DNA of 64,000 bases from Xanthomonas campestris pv. phormiicola (GTDB taxonomy: Bacteria; Pseudomonadota; Gammaproteobacteria; Xanthomonadales; Xanthomonadaceae), in NCBI GenBank assembly GCA_025666215.1, contig CP102593.1, positions 2,245,001-2,309,000 of the forward strand, written 5' to 3'. The notes beneath the pieces are model-generated. The model was not told where the DNA came from. It searched no databases and worked only from the letters and a program-made list of their open reading frames with translations. Below, in pieces: positions 1 to 8,846 of the stretch. The number at the start of each line of letters is the position of its first letter. Positions within the stretch are counted from its first letter, which is position 1. Both the position numbers and the translations under genes were made by a program.

Positions 1-23
1 CGGATCAGGGCAGGGGTCTTCAT
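1..23 (-). CDS. HlyD/AaeA-like efflux adaptor, N-terminal fragment
   Basis: Only the first seven codons lie in the window, reading MKTPALI before the edge. The call rests on position: the gene starts 8 bp after the stop of the DUF1656 gene and follows a FUSC transporter, the place where AaeXAB-type operons carry their HlyD-family periplasmic adaptor. In that family the adaptor links the inner-membrane pump to an outer-membrane channel. Nothing in the visible residues proves the family, so the function is an inference from gene order. Confidence 0.45.
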
Positions 24-31
24 GGCGGGAC

Positions 32-238
32 TCAAGGCAAAAGAAGCAGGCCGAGCGCGGCGAACACGCCGACATACAGGGCCAGGCGGAACAGCGGCGG
101 ATGCCAGGCGTAGCGGTATAGCCCGGCGCGGCCGGCGAGCGCATCCACCGCCCAGGCGGCGAACAGCAGCGCCACCGCCAGCACCAGCAGGCCGGGCACG
201 TACACGCCGGCGATCGAGATTTCAGCGGGCAGCGCCAT
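32..238 (-). CDS. DUF1656 small membrane protein, AaeX-like
   Basis: This 68-residue protein has two hydrophobic segments, about residues 9-30 and 48-67, and the motif GLYRYAWHPPLF between them, as in the DUF1656/AaeX family. The family accompanies FUSC-type aromatic acid exporters; its own biochemical role is not established. The chosen ATG overlaps the end of the FUSC gene by 17 bp, which suggests translational coupling. An upstream in-frame start would add 31 Pro/Arg-rich residues that look like read-through of the FUSC frame, so it was not used. Confidence 0.8.
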   Translation of the reverse strand: MALPAEISIAGVYVPGLLVLAVALLFAAWAVDALAGRAGLYRYAWHPPLFRLALYVGVFAALGLLLLP

Positions 239-2402
239 CGGCGGCTCCTGGCGGGGTCGGGGCGGGCGCATGCCCGGCGGCGAGGGCGGCGAGCACCGAG
301 TCGGCATCGAGCAGCGCGCCGCGCAGCACATGCAGGTGCTCGCGGGTGCGCTTCCAGCGCAGCGGCACCGCGCCGTCGAGACGGCTCGCCGCCAGCGCCG
401 CGTCGATGCGCTGCAGAGCTAGCCGATGCCGTTCGGGCGAAGGCGCCAGGTACAGCTCGGCCAGTGACTGCACCGCAGCGTCCACATCGGTGGCCAGCGC
501 GTGCGGCAGGTCGCCGTCGGCCGCGTCGCGGCGCAGCTCGACCAGGGTGCGCCCGGTCTCGTGTACCGACAGCGCCCAGCCGAGCAGGTCGCGCAGCTCG
601 TCGCTGCCGTGCGGGGTGTGCGCGACGATCTGCTGGAACAGGTCGCGGTTGACGCTCTCCAGGCGCAGGTGCAGGCCCGGCAGCGGCGCGCGCGCGGCCA
701 GCGTGGTCTGCCGGCGCAGCTGTTCCAGCAGGCGCCGGCGATGCCAGCGCGTGCCGATCACCGGCGGCACGAACACGAACGCCACGCTCACCGCCAGCGT
801 GCCCAGCAGCAGCGGCACCACGCTGTTGAAGGTGGTGACGGCATTGAAGCTCGGCGTCGGCTGCACCGCCAGGATCGAGACGAAGGCCAGATTGGTGCCG
901 GTGGCGAAGCCGAACAGCGCCGGCTTGGACGCCAGGTACAGGGTCAGCAGCAGGAACGGCGCGGTGCCGGCGACGAACAGGCCGTAGCCGTCCATCTGCG
1001 GCAGCACCAGCAACTGGCAGACCGCGCCCAGCGCAGCGCCGAACACGAATCCCTTGAACAGCGAGCGTGCCGCCGCCGGCGCGTTGGCGCTGGACGACAG
1101 GATCGCGCTCAATGCCACCGCCTGGAACACCGCGGTGGCGCCGCTGATCCAGCCGGCCTGGATCCACATCCAGCACATCGCCGCCACCAGCAGCGCGCTG
1201 CGCAGCGCGGTCAGCGCGGCGGCCGCGTAGTCGTTGCCGCGCAGGAACACGGCGGTGTCGCCGCCGGCCTGCGGCGTGCGCCACTGCTGCGGGGCGACCA
1301 GCGCGGCCTCTGCGGCGACGTAGTCGTGCAGCTCGGCGAAGAAGCGCCGCAGCAGCGACACGCCGGTGTCGAAATCTTCGTGGCGCGCGCTCGGCAGGGT
1401 GTCGCGCACTGCGGCGGCTCGCGGCGCCAGTGCATCGCGGCATTCGGCCAGCCGGCGCGCGGTCTCGACGGTGCGTTCGCGGCCGCCGCGTTCGCTCAAC
1501 GCGGCTTTCAGCGGCCGGTACAGGCCGATCAGCGCTTCGGCGACATCGCCTTCGGCCTGGCGCAGCAGGCGGTTGATGTAGTGATGCAGCGACTGGAAGC
1601 TGGTGGACACCGCCATGAAGCGCTGGTTGAGCAGGCGCAGGCGGCCGCTGCGCACGCGCGCCTCCGGGTCCTCGAACACCACCGAGCTGCGCAGGTCCTC
1701 GATCTCCACCGCGTCGCGGACGAAGCGCAGGTGCGCCTGTTCCATCGACGCGCGCGACAGCTGGCCGCCGGTGGCGTCGCGGACGAAATCCAGGAAGCCG
1801 TCGTAGGCGCGGCGCACCGTGTCGCGCAGGGTCTGGCGCAAGCGGCTGGGGAACACCACGTCGCTGATCACGCCGGTCACCAGCAGTCCCAGCAGCACTT
1901 CGGTGACGCGCGCGGTGACCAGCGCGAACACGTTCTGCGGCTGGTTCACCGCCGGCAGCGCGATCAGCGCCACGGTGTAGCCGGACAGCACGAACGCGTA
2001 CGCCTTGAAGTTGCGGTACAGCAGCGCGCCGCCGGTACACAGGCCGATCCAGATCGCCAGCACCAGCACGAACAGCACCGGTTCCTGTGGGAACAGCGCC
2101 ACCATCGCCAGCGCGGCGACGCTGCCGATCAGCGTGCCCAGCACCCGGTAGAACCCCTTCGCGAACACCATGCCGGTCTGCCGGTGCATCACCACCACCA
2201 CGGTGATCATCGCGGTCATCGGCGAGGACAGGTCCAGGCGCAGCGCGATCCAGCCGGCCAGATAGATCGCCAGCAGCGTGCGCAGCACGAACAGCCAGGC
2301 CTCGCCTTCGCCGCGCAGGGCCTCGTCCAGCAGCGTGCGCAGGCGTTGCGGCGGCGCCGCGGCGGGCGCGCTGGCGGCGATGTCGGCGCCGAGTGCGCTC
2401 AT
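222..2402 (-). CDS. FUSC-family inner-membrane transporter, AaeB-like
   Basis: This 726-residue protein is a fusaric acid resistance/aromatic acid exporter type permease. It has two similar halves. Each contains a block of hydrophobic helices (about residues 40-180 and 380-520) followed by a soluble helical region, the FUSC architecture. Segments such as SSPMTAMITVVVVMHRQTG and GATAVFQAVALSAILSSSA are typical of the membrane blocks. With DUF1656 and an HlyD partner the family exports hydroxylated aromatic acids and similar compounds. The ATG lies inside the stop codon of the upstream marR gene (ATGA overlap), so the two are co-translated. The substrate cannot be read from sequence. Confidence 0.85.
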   Translation of the reverse strand: MSALGADIAASAPAAAPPQRLRTLLDEALRGEGEAWLFVLRTLLAIYLAGWIALRLDLSSPMTAMITVVVVMHRQTGMVFAKGFYRVLGTLIGSVAALAMVALFPQEPVLFVLVLAIWIGLCTGGALLYRNFKAYAFVLSGYTVALIALPAVNQPQNVFALVTARVTEVLLGLLVTGVISDVVFPSRLRQTLRDTVRRAYDGFLDFVRDATGGQLSRASMEQAHLRFVRDAVEIEDLRSSVVFEDPEARVRSGRLRLLNQRFMAVSTSFQSLHHYINRLLRQAEGDVAEALIGLYRPLKAALSERGGRERTVETARRLAECRDALAPRAAAVRDTLPSARHEDFDTGVSLLRRFFAELHDYVAAEAALVAPQQWRTPQAGGDTAVFLRGNDYAAAALTALRSALLVAAMCWMWIQAGWISGATAVFQAVALSAILSSSANAPAAARSLFKGFVFGAALGAVCQLLVLPQMDGYGLFVAGTAPFLLLTLYLASKPALFGFATGTNLAFVSILAVQPTPSFNAVTTFNSVVPLLLGTLAVSVAFVFVPPVIGTRWHRRRLLEQLRRQTTLAARAPLPGLHLRLESVNRDLFQQIVAHTPHGSDELRDLLGWALSVHETGRTLVELRRDAADGDLPHALATDVDAAVQSLAELYLAPSPERHRLALQRIDAALAASRLDGAVPLRWKRTREHLHVLRGALLDADSVLAALAAGHAPAPTPPGAADGAAR

Positions 2403-2896
2403 GCCTCGCCCTCCACGCTGCGCAGCAATTGCTTCAGCAGGTGCTCCAGCTGCGCCAGCTCTGCGCGCTGCAGGTGCCGGACATAACCGCCGAGCTGGGC
2501 GCACACGTCGGGCATGAACGCCGCGATCAGGCGTTCGCCCTCGGCGGTCAGGCGCAGCAGCAGCATGCGCCGGTCCTCGGCGCTGGGGGTGCGCTGGATC
2601 AGGCCCTTGTCGACCAGGTGGCTGGTCAGGCGGGTGATGTTGGCCGACTTCTCGCTGGCCGCGTCGCTCAGCTGCGACGGGCTCAAGGTCCCGTCCGGGC
2701 TGGCGTCGATCATCATCAGCACGTTGTATTCGGAATAGTTCAGGCCATAGGCGCGCAGCATGTCGTTGCCCTGGTCCAGGATCAGCTTGTGCAGCAGCTT
2801 GACCAGGCGCACGACCGTGGCCGCATCGCGCGGAAAGCCCGGGTGCTTGCGGTCGGTGATGTCCAGGCGCTGTTCGGTGGCGGCGAAGCGACTCAT
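2399..2896 (-). CDS. MarR-family regulator of the efflux operon
   Basis: This 165-residue winged-helix protein carries the MarR core: LNYSEYNVLMMIDASPDG, then the recognition-helix region SEKSANITRLTSHLVDKGLI and the wing PSAEDRRMLLLRLTAEG. It is the first gene of the FUSC-DUF1656-HlyD operon and overlaps the next gene by 4 bp. MarR proteins in this position usually repress their own operon and release DNA when a phenolic ligand binds. Two palindromes lie 19-45 bp upstream and are the likely operators. A paralogue of the same length lies at 57909-58406. Confidence 0.88.
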   Translation of the reverse strand: MSRFAATEQRLDITDRKHPGFPRDAATVVRLVKLLHKLILDQGNDMLRAYGLNYSEYNVLMMIDASPDGTLSPSQLSDAASEKSANITRLTSHLVDKGLIQRTPSAEDRRMLLLRLTAEGERLIAAFMPDVCAQLGGYVRHLQRAELAQLEHLLKQLLRSVEGEA

Positions 2897-2910
2897 GGCT
2901 GGCGGAGCAT

Positions 2911-2941
2911 TTTGTACATATGTATATATTACATTTATGTA
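2911..2941 (-). promoter_or_regulatory. Paired palindromes, putative MarR operator and promoter
   Basis: In a G+C-rich window this short stretch is almost pure A+T. It contains the perfect palindrome TACATATGTA (2915-2924) and, 5 bp on, TACATTTATGTA (2930-2941), the same half-sites TACAT/ATGTA with a two-base spacer. It sits just upstream of the marR start. Two copies of one half-site pattern fit binding by two dimers, and the A+T-rich stretch would also hold the promoter. Binding by the adjacent MarR is inferred. Confidence 0.6.
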
Positions 2942-3177
2942 CTAAATAGGCGGTAATGGCAGCTGAACGCGTGCGCGGGAGGCATGCGCTCGAAGCATGG
3001 GGTAGGGAGACGTCAGCGGCCGCGTTCGTGGGTGGGGTGGCCGCACGTAGCGCTGGGTCCGCCAATGCAGCGGTCATGGTCGCTGTCACGGCGATCGGTG
3101 GGCACCGCATCGCCGCCCAAGGTCATAGGCGTTCGAAGCGGTCGCGGAACCGCGCCTGCCGGCGCGGCGGGGTGCGG

Positions 3178-3654
3178 CTAGCGCAGGACGCCGTCCAGTC
3201 CAGGCGCGGGGGTGAGCATGTTGCGGGTGTCGATCTCGAAGTGGCGCTGCTTCTTCTCTTCCGGCGTGGCGTCGATGCTGCCCTTGAGCGTGTATTCGAG
3301 GCTGCGGCGGCTGGCCAGGGCGTCGGCGACGGCGATGCGCGCGGCCGAGCTCGGGCGCAGCGCGGCGCTGACCACATCGGCCGTTTCCGGCCCGATCGAG
3401 ATCCCTGGCGCGAGCTGCAGGGTCCCGGCCGCTTCGCCGCCCATGCCCAGGTCCAGGCGCACGCCGTCGTAGCGCATCGGGATGCTGCTGTAGTTCTGCA
3501 GCCGCAACTCCACCTTCCAGCTGCCGTCCAGGTTGACCGTGAGCTGTTGCAGGCTGGCCGCGGGGTCGGACACGCGGCGCACCATGCCGTCGCCGCATGA
3601 GGCCAGCAGCGCAGTGCACAACACGAGCAAGCCGAGGCGAAGCCGCTGACGCAT
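3178..3654 (-). CDS. LEA type-2 family lipoprotein
   Basis: This 158-residue protein begins with a lipoprotein signal peptide ending LLASC, with Cys20 as the acylation site. The mature part has the single beta-sandwich pattern of LEA14-like proteins: a segment with LQNYSSIPMRYDGVRLDLGM, then a conserved turn and GSIDATPEEKKQRHFEID. Such proteins are probably anchored in the inner leaflet of the outer membrane or in the inner membrane and face the periplasm. Their function in bacteria is poorly known. It stands alone, facing away from the tRNA region. Confidence 0.75.
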   Translation of the reverse strand: MRQRLRLGLLVLCTALLASCGDGMVRRVSDPAASLQQLTVNLDGSWKVELRLQNYSSIPMRYDGVRLDLGMGGEAAGTLQLAPGISIGPETADVVSAALRPSSAARIAVADALASRRSLEYTLKGSIDATPEEKKQRHFEIDTRNMLTPAPGLDGVLR

Positions 3655-4240
3655 GACCGGATTCCAGGACGTGAAGACCGGCGAAGAATACTACGGCGCC
3701 GCTGGGCCCGACGCGGTGAGCGCCACGCCGGGGAGGAGGCGTGCGTCCTGCCGGCTGCCGCAGATGCGTCGGTCGCGCGGTTCCGGCCATGGCGGGTCGT
3801 CTTGTTGCACGGCTTCGGCTTCGGTGTCGGCACCGGTCCCTTATCGTCCCGCGATCCCGCCGTCCCGCCGCTCCGGTACTCCGGCAGAGCCACGCAATGC
3901 ATCCGCGCCGCATCGCGTTGCCTGACGTTGCCTCGCCTTGCCTTGCCGCACCACGGCGCCATCGGCATTGGGGCGACGGCTCCAGCAGGGCGTGTCGCTG
4001 CAGGCTGCACTGCCGGCGGGCCGGAGTGCTTTTGCCGGCAGCGCCGTCGCTCCAATGGCAGTGCGCCGCGCCCTGCAGCGGCGCGGTGCCCTCGGCGGCC
4101 TGGCCCATGACCATCGCCAGCGGCCTCCGTGCCCGTGCATAGGCCAGGTGCCGGGGACGCATTCAGCATGGAAGCCCGGGGCGTCCGGCGCAGTCGGGGT
4201 GGGCCGTGTCGGCCGCTAGGGAAATTCCGAAATGCCGCAC
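3655..4240. other. Intergenic region without a convincing gene
   Basis: All open frames here are Arg/Pro/Ala-rich, lack recognisable domains and have no clear ribosome-binding site. I see no hairpin terminator, repeat or RNA signature until the tRNA promoter begins at 4241. Confidence 0.5.
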
Positions 4241-4269
4241 TTGCCCAATCCCGAGCGCATCGCTATGAT
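4241..4269 (+). promoter_or_regulatory. Promoter of tRNA-Phe
   Basis: A TTGCCC -35 element (4241-4246) and a TATGAT -10 element (4264-4269) are separated by exactly 17 bp and lie 36 bp upstream of the tRNA. The sequence just after the -10 box, GCGCGTCC, is a G+C-rich discriminator of the kind found at stable-RNA promoters under stringent control. The regulation is inferred; the boxes are seen. Confidence 0.65.
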
Positions 4270-4305
4270 GCGCGTCCCCGCACCGGTCCTGCCGCGTTGC
4301 GCAGT

Positions 4306-4381
4306 GGCCGAGTAGCTCAGTTGGTAGAGCAGGGGATTGAAAATCCCCGTGTCGGCGGTTCGATTCCGTCCTCGGCCACCA
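4306..4381 (+). tRNA. tRNA-Phe (GAA)
   Basis: The 76-nt gene folds as a cloverleaf. The acceptor stem is GGCCGAG/CTCGGCC, the D arm contains AGCTCAGTTGGTAGAGC, the anticodon stem is GGGGA/TCCCC around the loop TTGAAAA with anticodon GAA, and the T arm contains GGTTCGATTCC. The 3' CCA is encoded. It has its own promoter upstream and a terminator 9 bp downstream. Confidence 0.97.
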
Positions 4382-4389
4382 TATATCTG

Positions 4390-4420
4390 AAAGGCCTGCA
4401 GAAATGCAGGCCTTTTTCTT
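4390..4420 (+). terminator. Rho-independent terminator of tRNA-Phe
   Basis: The 11-bp stem AAAGGCCTGCA/TGCAGGCCTTT closes on a four-base loop (GAAA) and is followed by a T-rich tract, TTCTT. It begins 9 bp after the tRNA. Confidence 0.85.
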
Positions 4421-4711
4421 TGTGCGGCAACGTCTGCGGCGCGCTGCCAGCGGTGCCGGCGGATGGCCCGCGCGTGCGGCCGCCGGCATGCCTGGGCTGC
4501 GGCGAAGCGGCTGCAACGGGCCGCCGCGAGCGCCGCATTGTGTGCCGACTTCCGCATGAAGGCTGGCTGCTCCGTGCTATCGCCGGGGACGCGGGCTGTG
4601 TTTACGCTCGTAGACAAGTGCGTGAATTCTCAGGTTTGCCGTGATGTGGCGCTCAACTATGCCGCGCCGATGTCGTAATCATTGGGACACGATTAATCGC
4701 GGAGTGGGCGA

Positions 4712-4996
4712 ATGCACAAGGAATTGACGCGGCTGCGCGTATGCGCGCTCGCTCTGGCGGTGGCCGGTGTCGCCAGTGCCGAGCCTGCGGAGCACAAGCC
4801 GGGTGCCGATCCCTATCAGGGCGCTCCCAATCCGGGCGCGCCCTACATCGAGCAGGTCGGCTCCGAGTGCATGATGGTCAACGTGTACCTGGAGCAGCGC
4901 GACGGTGTCGCCAAACAGGTCGTGCTGCGCGAGCCGGTGGAATGCAGCAACGGCAGCCAGGGCAAGGACCGCGCCATGGCTGATCTGTCGCCCTAG
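4712..4996 (+). CDS. Small exported protein of unknown function
   Basis: This 94-residue protein starts with a signal peptide (about residues 1-23, VCALALAVAGVASA). The mature part is a short acidic segment with two cysteines, Cys53 in SECMMVNVYLEQRDG and a second one near the end in EPVECSNGSQG, which could form a disulphide in the periplasm. A GGAG ribosome-binding sequence precedes the ATG, and the upstream DNA is richer in A+T than the surroundings. I do not recognise the family. Confidence 0.65.
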   Translation: MHKELTRLRVCALALAVAGVASAEPAEHKPGADPYQGAPNPGAPYIEQVGSECMMVNVYLEQRDGVAKQVVLREPVECSNGSQGKDRAMADLSP

Positions 4997-5313
4997 AGCG
5001 CTGGCGCGCCGCACTGGCGGCGTCCTTGTTTCCCGCCATTGCCGTCGTGGCGAGCAGCGCCTGCGTGGTCTGGGGCCGTGTCGCCGGTATGCCGCATCGC
5101 ACGTGTCGCCGTGCTGCACTCGCGCAGCGCGCGATGCGTGGATCCTTGCCTGGCGCTGGCCTGCCGCCGTAGCGGCGTGCGCTGTCTGCGCGCCTGGCGT
5201 CCCGGGCTGTGGTCGATGCGGCCGTTCGTCGCAGGCTGCGCCAAGCCGGCGCTTTACATCGCCGTGCCGCTCCTGCATAAGGCTGGTCTTCTCTCTTTTG
5301 CAGGATCGTCCGC
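4997..5313. other. Intergenic region, nothing recognised
   Basis: No frame here shows a domain or a convincing start site. The last bases carry the 14-mer TTTTGCAGGATCGT (5296-5309), which also occurs in the direct repeat at 20404, probably by chance. Confidence 0.4.
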
Positions 5314-5856
5314 ATGCATCATCCATCGCTCGCGATGCTGCTGGCATGCCTGCTGTGCCTGGCGCTGCCGGCACGGGCCGCGCAGCCGGTGACCTCGGTC
5401 GCCGAGTTCGATCTCGGCCGCTACGCCGGGCAGTGGCACGAAATCGCGCATTTGCCGGTGTCGTTCCAGAAGAAGTGCGTCGCCGACATCACCGCCGCCT
5501 ACGTGCTGCGCGACGACGGGCTGGTCGGCGTGCGCAACGCCTGCCGTACCGGCAGGGGCGACGTGCTTGCCGCCGAAGGCGTGGCGCGGCGGGTAGCGGG
5601 TCATCCCGGGCGGCTGCAGGTGCGTTTCGCGCCGGATTGGCTGGCCTGGGTGCCGCTGGTCTGGGCCGACTACTGGGTGATCGCGCTGGATCCGGACTAC
5701 CAGTGGGTGCTGATCGGCGAGCCGGACCGCAAGTACCTGTGGGTGCTGTCGCGTTCGCCGCGGATGCCGCGCGGGCTGTTCGAACAGATCAAGGCCAAGG
5801 CGGTGGCGATGGGCTACGACCTGGATCCGTTGCTGGTGGTCGCGCCGCTGGACTGA
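5314..5856 (+). CDS. blc: Lipocalin family protein (Blc-like)
   Basis: This 180-residue protein has a signal peptide cut after about residue 22 (LPARA). It shows the lipocalin signature: an N-terminal GRYAGQWHEIAHLPVSFQKKC, a central strand with YWVIALDPDYQWVLIGEPDRKYLWVLSR, and a C-terminal helix before the final strand. Bacterial lipocalins such as E. coli Blc bind lysophospholipids or fatty acids at the outer membrane. Here there is no cysteine at the cleavage site, so the protein looks periplasmic or secreted rather than a lipoprotein. It is monocistronic. Confidence 0.88.
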   Translation: MHHPSLAMLLACLLCLALPARAAQPVTSVAEFDLGRYAGQWHEIAHLPVSFQKKCVADITAAYVLRDDGLVGVRNACRTGRGDVLAAEGVARRVAGHPGRLQVRFAPDWLAWVPLVWADYWVIALDPDYQWVLIGEPDRKYLWVLSRSPRMPRGLFEQIKAKAVAMGYDLDPLLVVAPLD

Positions 5857-5895
5857 ATCGCCTGCCGGTCTGCACGCGCCAGCGGCGCATCGCCG

Positions 5896-6291
5896 CTAGC
5901 CGGCGAAGCAGGCGCGTGCCGCATCGAGCAGCCGCGCGCTGGCGCCTTCCTGCAGCAGATGCCGCGGCGTATGCCCGCCGAGTTGCGGGTGGCTGCCGTT
6001 GAGCCACTGCGACAGTGCGTCACGGTCGCCGCCGCAACCGTTCCAGACGATGCAGATCATCTCGCCGACATCGCGCAGATGCGTCTCGCGCAACGGCGCC
6101 AGCGTGTCCGCATCGCGCGCCAGCCAGTCGATCACGCGCTGCGCGTCCTCGGCGGAGCCGTAGCTGGCGCTGTCGATCAGGGCCAGCAGGTCGGTCGAGT
6201 GCGCCAGTCGGCCGGCCCTGTTGCGTTCGCCGCGACGCATGCCTTGCAGCACCGCCTTGATGCGTTGTTCTTTGGAGGCTGGGTGCGGCAT
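5896..6291 (-). CDS. MbcA/ParS/Xre-type antitoxin-like protein (DUF2384)
   Basis: The 131-residue protein ends with QWLNGSHPQLGGHTPRHLL, the hallmark of the MbcA/ParS toxin-binding domain; the rest is helical. In type II toxin-antitoxin systems this domain binds RES-domain NAD-degrading toxins, but no RES protein is encoded beside it here. The reading frame also has an ATG at 6339 that overlaps the xseA stop codon by 4 bp. If that start is used, 16 residues are added and translation is coupled to xseA. The shorter start was chosen because the additional residues are low in similarity-like character, and it remains uncertain. Confidence 0.7.
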   Translation of the reverse strand: MPHPASKEQRIKAVLQGMRRGERNRAGRLAHSTDLLALIDSASYGSAEDAQRVIDWLARDADTLAPLRETHLRDVGEMICIVWNGCGGDRDALSQWLNGSHPQLGGHTPRHLLQEGASARLLDAARACFAG

Positions 6292-6335
6292 GGAAGTGCA
6301 CTGGCAATGAGGTGCGGTCGACAGATGTACCGCAC

Positions 6336-7667
6336 TCATTCTGTACGCAGCGTCACCTCGCCGTCGGCGAGCCGCGCGCGCAGGCGGTCGCCGGGCGCGA
6401 GCTGCGCGGTCGAGCGCACCAGCGTGCCGTCGTCGACCCGGGTCAGGATCGCGTAGCCGCGGGTCACCGTGGCCAGCGGGCTGACCGTCTCCAGCGCGCG
6501 GGCCAGCGCGCGCAGGCGCTGCGTGTCGGCCTGCAGCTGCCGCGCCATCGCCGCCTGCGGGCGCCGGCCGAGCGCGAGCAGGCGCTCGCGCAGCGCCGCC
6601 AGGCGGCGCTGTGGCTGCGCCGTGCGCAGCACCGCGGCGGCATGGCGCAGGCGTGCCTCGCGGCGTTCGTGCTGCTGCCGCCACAGCGCCAGCAGGCGGC
6701 GCGCGGCATCCTGCTGGCGGCGCCGCAGCAATTGCAGTTGCGCCTGCGGGCTTTGCGCCTGCAGTCGCAGCAAGGCGCGATCGGCACGCTGCATCGCCTG
6801 GCGCAGGCGGTGCTGCTGCCACTGCAGCAGCCGCGCGTGCTGGCCGCGCAGGCGTGCGCCGAGGTCGCGCTGGTCGGGAGCGAGCAGTTCCGCGGCCACC
6901 GACGGCGTCGGCGCGCGCAGGTCGGCGGCGAAGTCGGCCAGGGTCACGTCGGTCTCGTGGCCGACCGCCGACACCACCGGCGTGCGCGCGGCGGCGATGG
7001 CGCGGGCCAGGCGTTCGTCGTTGAACGCCCACAGGTCTTCCAGCGAGCCGCCGCCGCGGGTCAGCAGGATCGCGTCGTAGCGGCCGCTGGCATCGGCGCG
7101 CTGCAGCAGCGAGGTCAGCTGTGCGGCGGCGCTGTCGCCCTGCACCAGGCTCGGCAGGATGTCCACTTCCAGCAGCGGCAGGCGGCGGCCGAGCACGCTC
7201 AGCACGTCGCGCACCGCCGCGCCGCTGGGCGAGGTGATCACCGCCAGGCGGCGCACGAAGGCGGGCAGGGCGCGCTTGCGCTCGCTGGCGAACAGGCCCT
7301 CGGCGGCGAGCCTGGCCTTGAGTTCCTCGAACGCGCGGCGCAACGCGCCCTCGCCGGCTTCCTCCAGGTGATCCAGCACCAGCTGGTAGTCGCCGCGCGC
7401 TTCGTACAGGGTCAGCCGGCCGCGCGCGAGCACGCGCAGGCCTTCGCGCGGGACGAACTTCAGCCACTGGCTCTTGGGCTTGAACATCGCGCAGCGCACC
7501 TGCGCCCGCGCATCCTTCAAGGTGAAGTACAGGTGCCCGGACGAGGGCCGGGTGACGTTGCCCAGCTCGCCCTCCACCCAGGCCAGCGGGAACGCGCTTT
7601 CCAGCAGGTCGCGCGCCAGCGTGTTGAGCTGGCTGGGGCTGAGGATCTGGTCGTCGCGATCGGGCAT
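6336..7667 (-). CDS. xseA: Exodeoxyribonuclease VII large subunit
   Basis: This 443-residue protein is the catalytic subunit of exonuclease VII, which degrades single-stranded DNA into oligonucleotides. It has an N-terminal OB fold (about residues 8-105, with [24 protein letters not shown]), the catalytic domain with [13 protein letters not shown] and [17 protein letters not shown], then a long Arg/Gln-rich coiled coil (about 260-390) and a C-terminal segment [14 protein letters not shown], seen here as [14 protein letters not shown]. The small subunit xseB is not nearby. It lies 28 bp downstream of queG on the same strand. Confidence 0.95.
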   Translation of the reverse strand: MPDRDDQILSPSQLNTLARDLLESAFPLAWVEGELGNVTRPSSGHLYFTLKDARAQVRCAMFKPKSQWLKFVPREGLRVLARGRLTLYEARGDYQLVLDHLEEAGEGALRRAFEELKARLAAEGLFASERKRALPAFVRRLAVITSPSGAAVRDVLSVLGRRLPLLEVDILPSLVQGDSAAAQLTSLLQRADASGRYDAILLTRGGGSLEDLWAFNDERLARAIAAARTPVVSAVGHETDVTLADFAADLRAPTPSVAAELLAPDQRDLGARLRGQHARLLQWQQHRLRQAMQRADRALLRLQAQSPQAQLQLLRRRQQDAARRLLALWRQQHERREARLRHAAAVLRTAQPQRRLAALRERLLALGRRPQAAMARQLQADTQRLRALARALETVSPLATVTRGYAILTRVDDGTLVRSTAQLAPGDRLRARLADGEVTLRTE

Positions 7668-7695
7668 GCGGGCGCTGCGTGGGCGTGCGGGGCGC

Positions 7696-8823
7696 CTATC
7701 CTCGCACGTCGCGGTGAGCGGCCGGTTGCGGCAACGCGTCCTCGCCGGCAGACGCTCGGTCCGCATGCTGCGCCAGCGCCCATTGCACGTGTTCGCGCAC
7801 CAACGGCGAGGCGTGCTGCGCGCGCGTGCCGAGCGCGGCCAGCACCTGCGGTGTGCTCGGCGCATTGCCCAGCGCCACCGCCAGGTTGCGCAGCCAGCGC
7901 TCGTGGCCGCTGCGGCGGATCGCGCTGCCTTCGGTGCGGCGCAGGAATTCGTCCTCGTCCCAGGCGAACAGCTGCGCCAGCGTGGCCCGGTCGAGATCGT
8001 TGCGCGCGCGGAAGTCGGGTTCGTCGCTGCGCTTGGCGAACTTGTTCCACGGGCAGACCAATTGGCAGTCGTCGCAGCCGAAGATGCGGTTGCCGATCGC
8101 CGGGCGCAGTTCCTCGGGAATCGCGCCGTCGTGCTCGATGGTGAGATAGGCGATGCAGCGGCGCGCATCCAGCCGGTAAGGCGCGACGATCGCCTGGGTC
8201 GGGCAGACGTCGATGCAGCGCGTGCAGGTGCCGCAGTGCGCGCTGGCCGGCGGATCGATCGGCAACGGCAGGTCGACGTAGATTTCGCCGAGGAAGAACC
8301 AGGAGCCGCCGTTGCGGTCGATCAGGCAGGTGTGCTTGCCGATCCAGCCCAGGCCGGCGTCGCGCGCCAGGGCGCGCTCCAGCACTGGCGCCGAATCGAC
8401 GAAGACGCGATGGCCGAACGGGCCGATCTCGGCCTGGATGCGCTCGGCCAGCTTCTGCAGGCGATTGCGCATCAGCTTGTGGTAGTCGCGGCCCAGCGCA
8501 TAGCGGGCGACGTAGGCACGCTCGCCGTCGTGCAGCGTGTCCCAGGCCGAATCGTCGTCGTTGCGTCCGTAGTCCAGGCCGACCGAGATCACCCGCAGCG
8601 TGCCCGGAATCAGTTCGGCCGGGCGCGCGCGCTTGTCGCCATGCTGCGCCATCCATTGCATCGTGCCGTACAGGCCTTGCGCCAGCCAGTCGCGCAGATG
8701 CGCTTCGTCCTGCTGCAGCTCGATCCCGGCGATGCCGCAGCGCTGGAAGCCGAACTCGCGCGCCAGCGCGCGGATGCGCGCGGCAACGGTGTGGGGATCG
8801 GCGGGGGCGATGCTGCTGGACAT
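7696..8823 (-). CDS. queG: Epoxyqueuosine reductase
   Basis: QueG carries out the last step of queuosine synthesis, reducing epoxyqueuosine in the wobble position of GUN tRNAs with cobalamin and iron-sulfur clusters. The 375-residue protein has the two cluster motifs: Cys197, 200, 203 and 207 in [12 protein letters not shown], and Cys250, 253 and 257 in [10 protein letters not shown], followed by a HEAT-like C-terminal region. It starts only 23 bp from the divergent nnr gene, an arrangement related to the E. coli queG-nnr-tsaE-ami-mutL region. Confidence 0.95.
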   Translation of the reverse strand: MSSSIAPADPHTVAARIRALAREFGFQRCGIAGIELQQDEAHLRDWLAQGLYGTMQWMAQHGDKRARPAELIPGTLRVISVGLDYGRNDDDSAWDTLHDGERAYVARYALGRDYHKLMRNRLQKLAERIQAEIGPFGHRVFVDSAPVLERALARDAGLGWIGKHTCLIDRNGGSWFFLGEIYVDLPLPIDPPASAHCGTCTRCIDVCPTQAIVAPYRLDARRCIAYLTIEHDGAIPEELRPAIGNRIFGCDDCQLVCPWNKFAKRSDEPDFRARNDLDRATLAQLFAWDEDEFLRRTEGSAIRRSGHERWLRNLAVALGNAPSTPQVLAALGTRAQHASPLVREHVQWALAQHADRASAGEDALPQPAAHRDVRG

Positions 8824-8831
8824 GGCGCAAG

Positions 8832-8837
8832 TATAGA
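8832..8837 (+). promoter_or_regulatory. Possible -10 element for nnr, leaderless start
   Basis: The 23-bp gap between queG and nnr holds TATAGA (8832-8837) ending 9 bp before the nnr ATG. A start site at the normal distance from such a box would fall on or next to the ATG. No good -35 box is visible at 16-18 bp, so confidence is limited. Confidence 0.4.
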
Positions 8838-8846
8838 ATCCCGCGC

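Noticed and set aside
3741..4142. Frame of 133 codons before tRNA-Phe
   Set aside because: It is Arg/Pro-rich with no domain and no ribosome-binding site, and its composition matches non-coding high-G+C DNA.
5296..5309. TTTTGCAGGATCGT shared with the direct repeat near 20404
   Set aside because: A single 14-base match in different contexts; probably chance.
4306..5313. tRNA-Phe as an integration site with an island downstream
   Set aside because: No integrase, no repeated tRNA 3' end and no change in composition are seen; the low coding density downstream is not enough.
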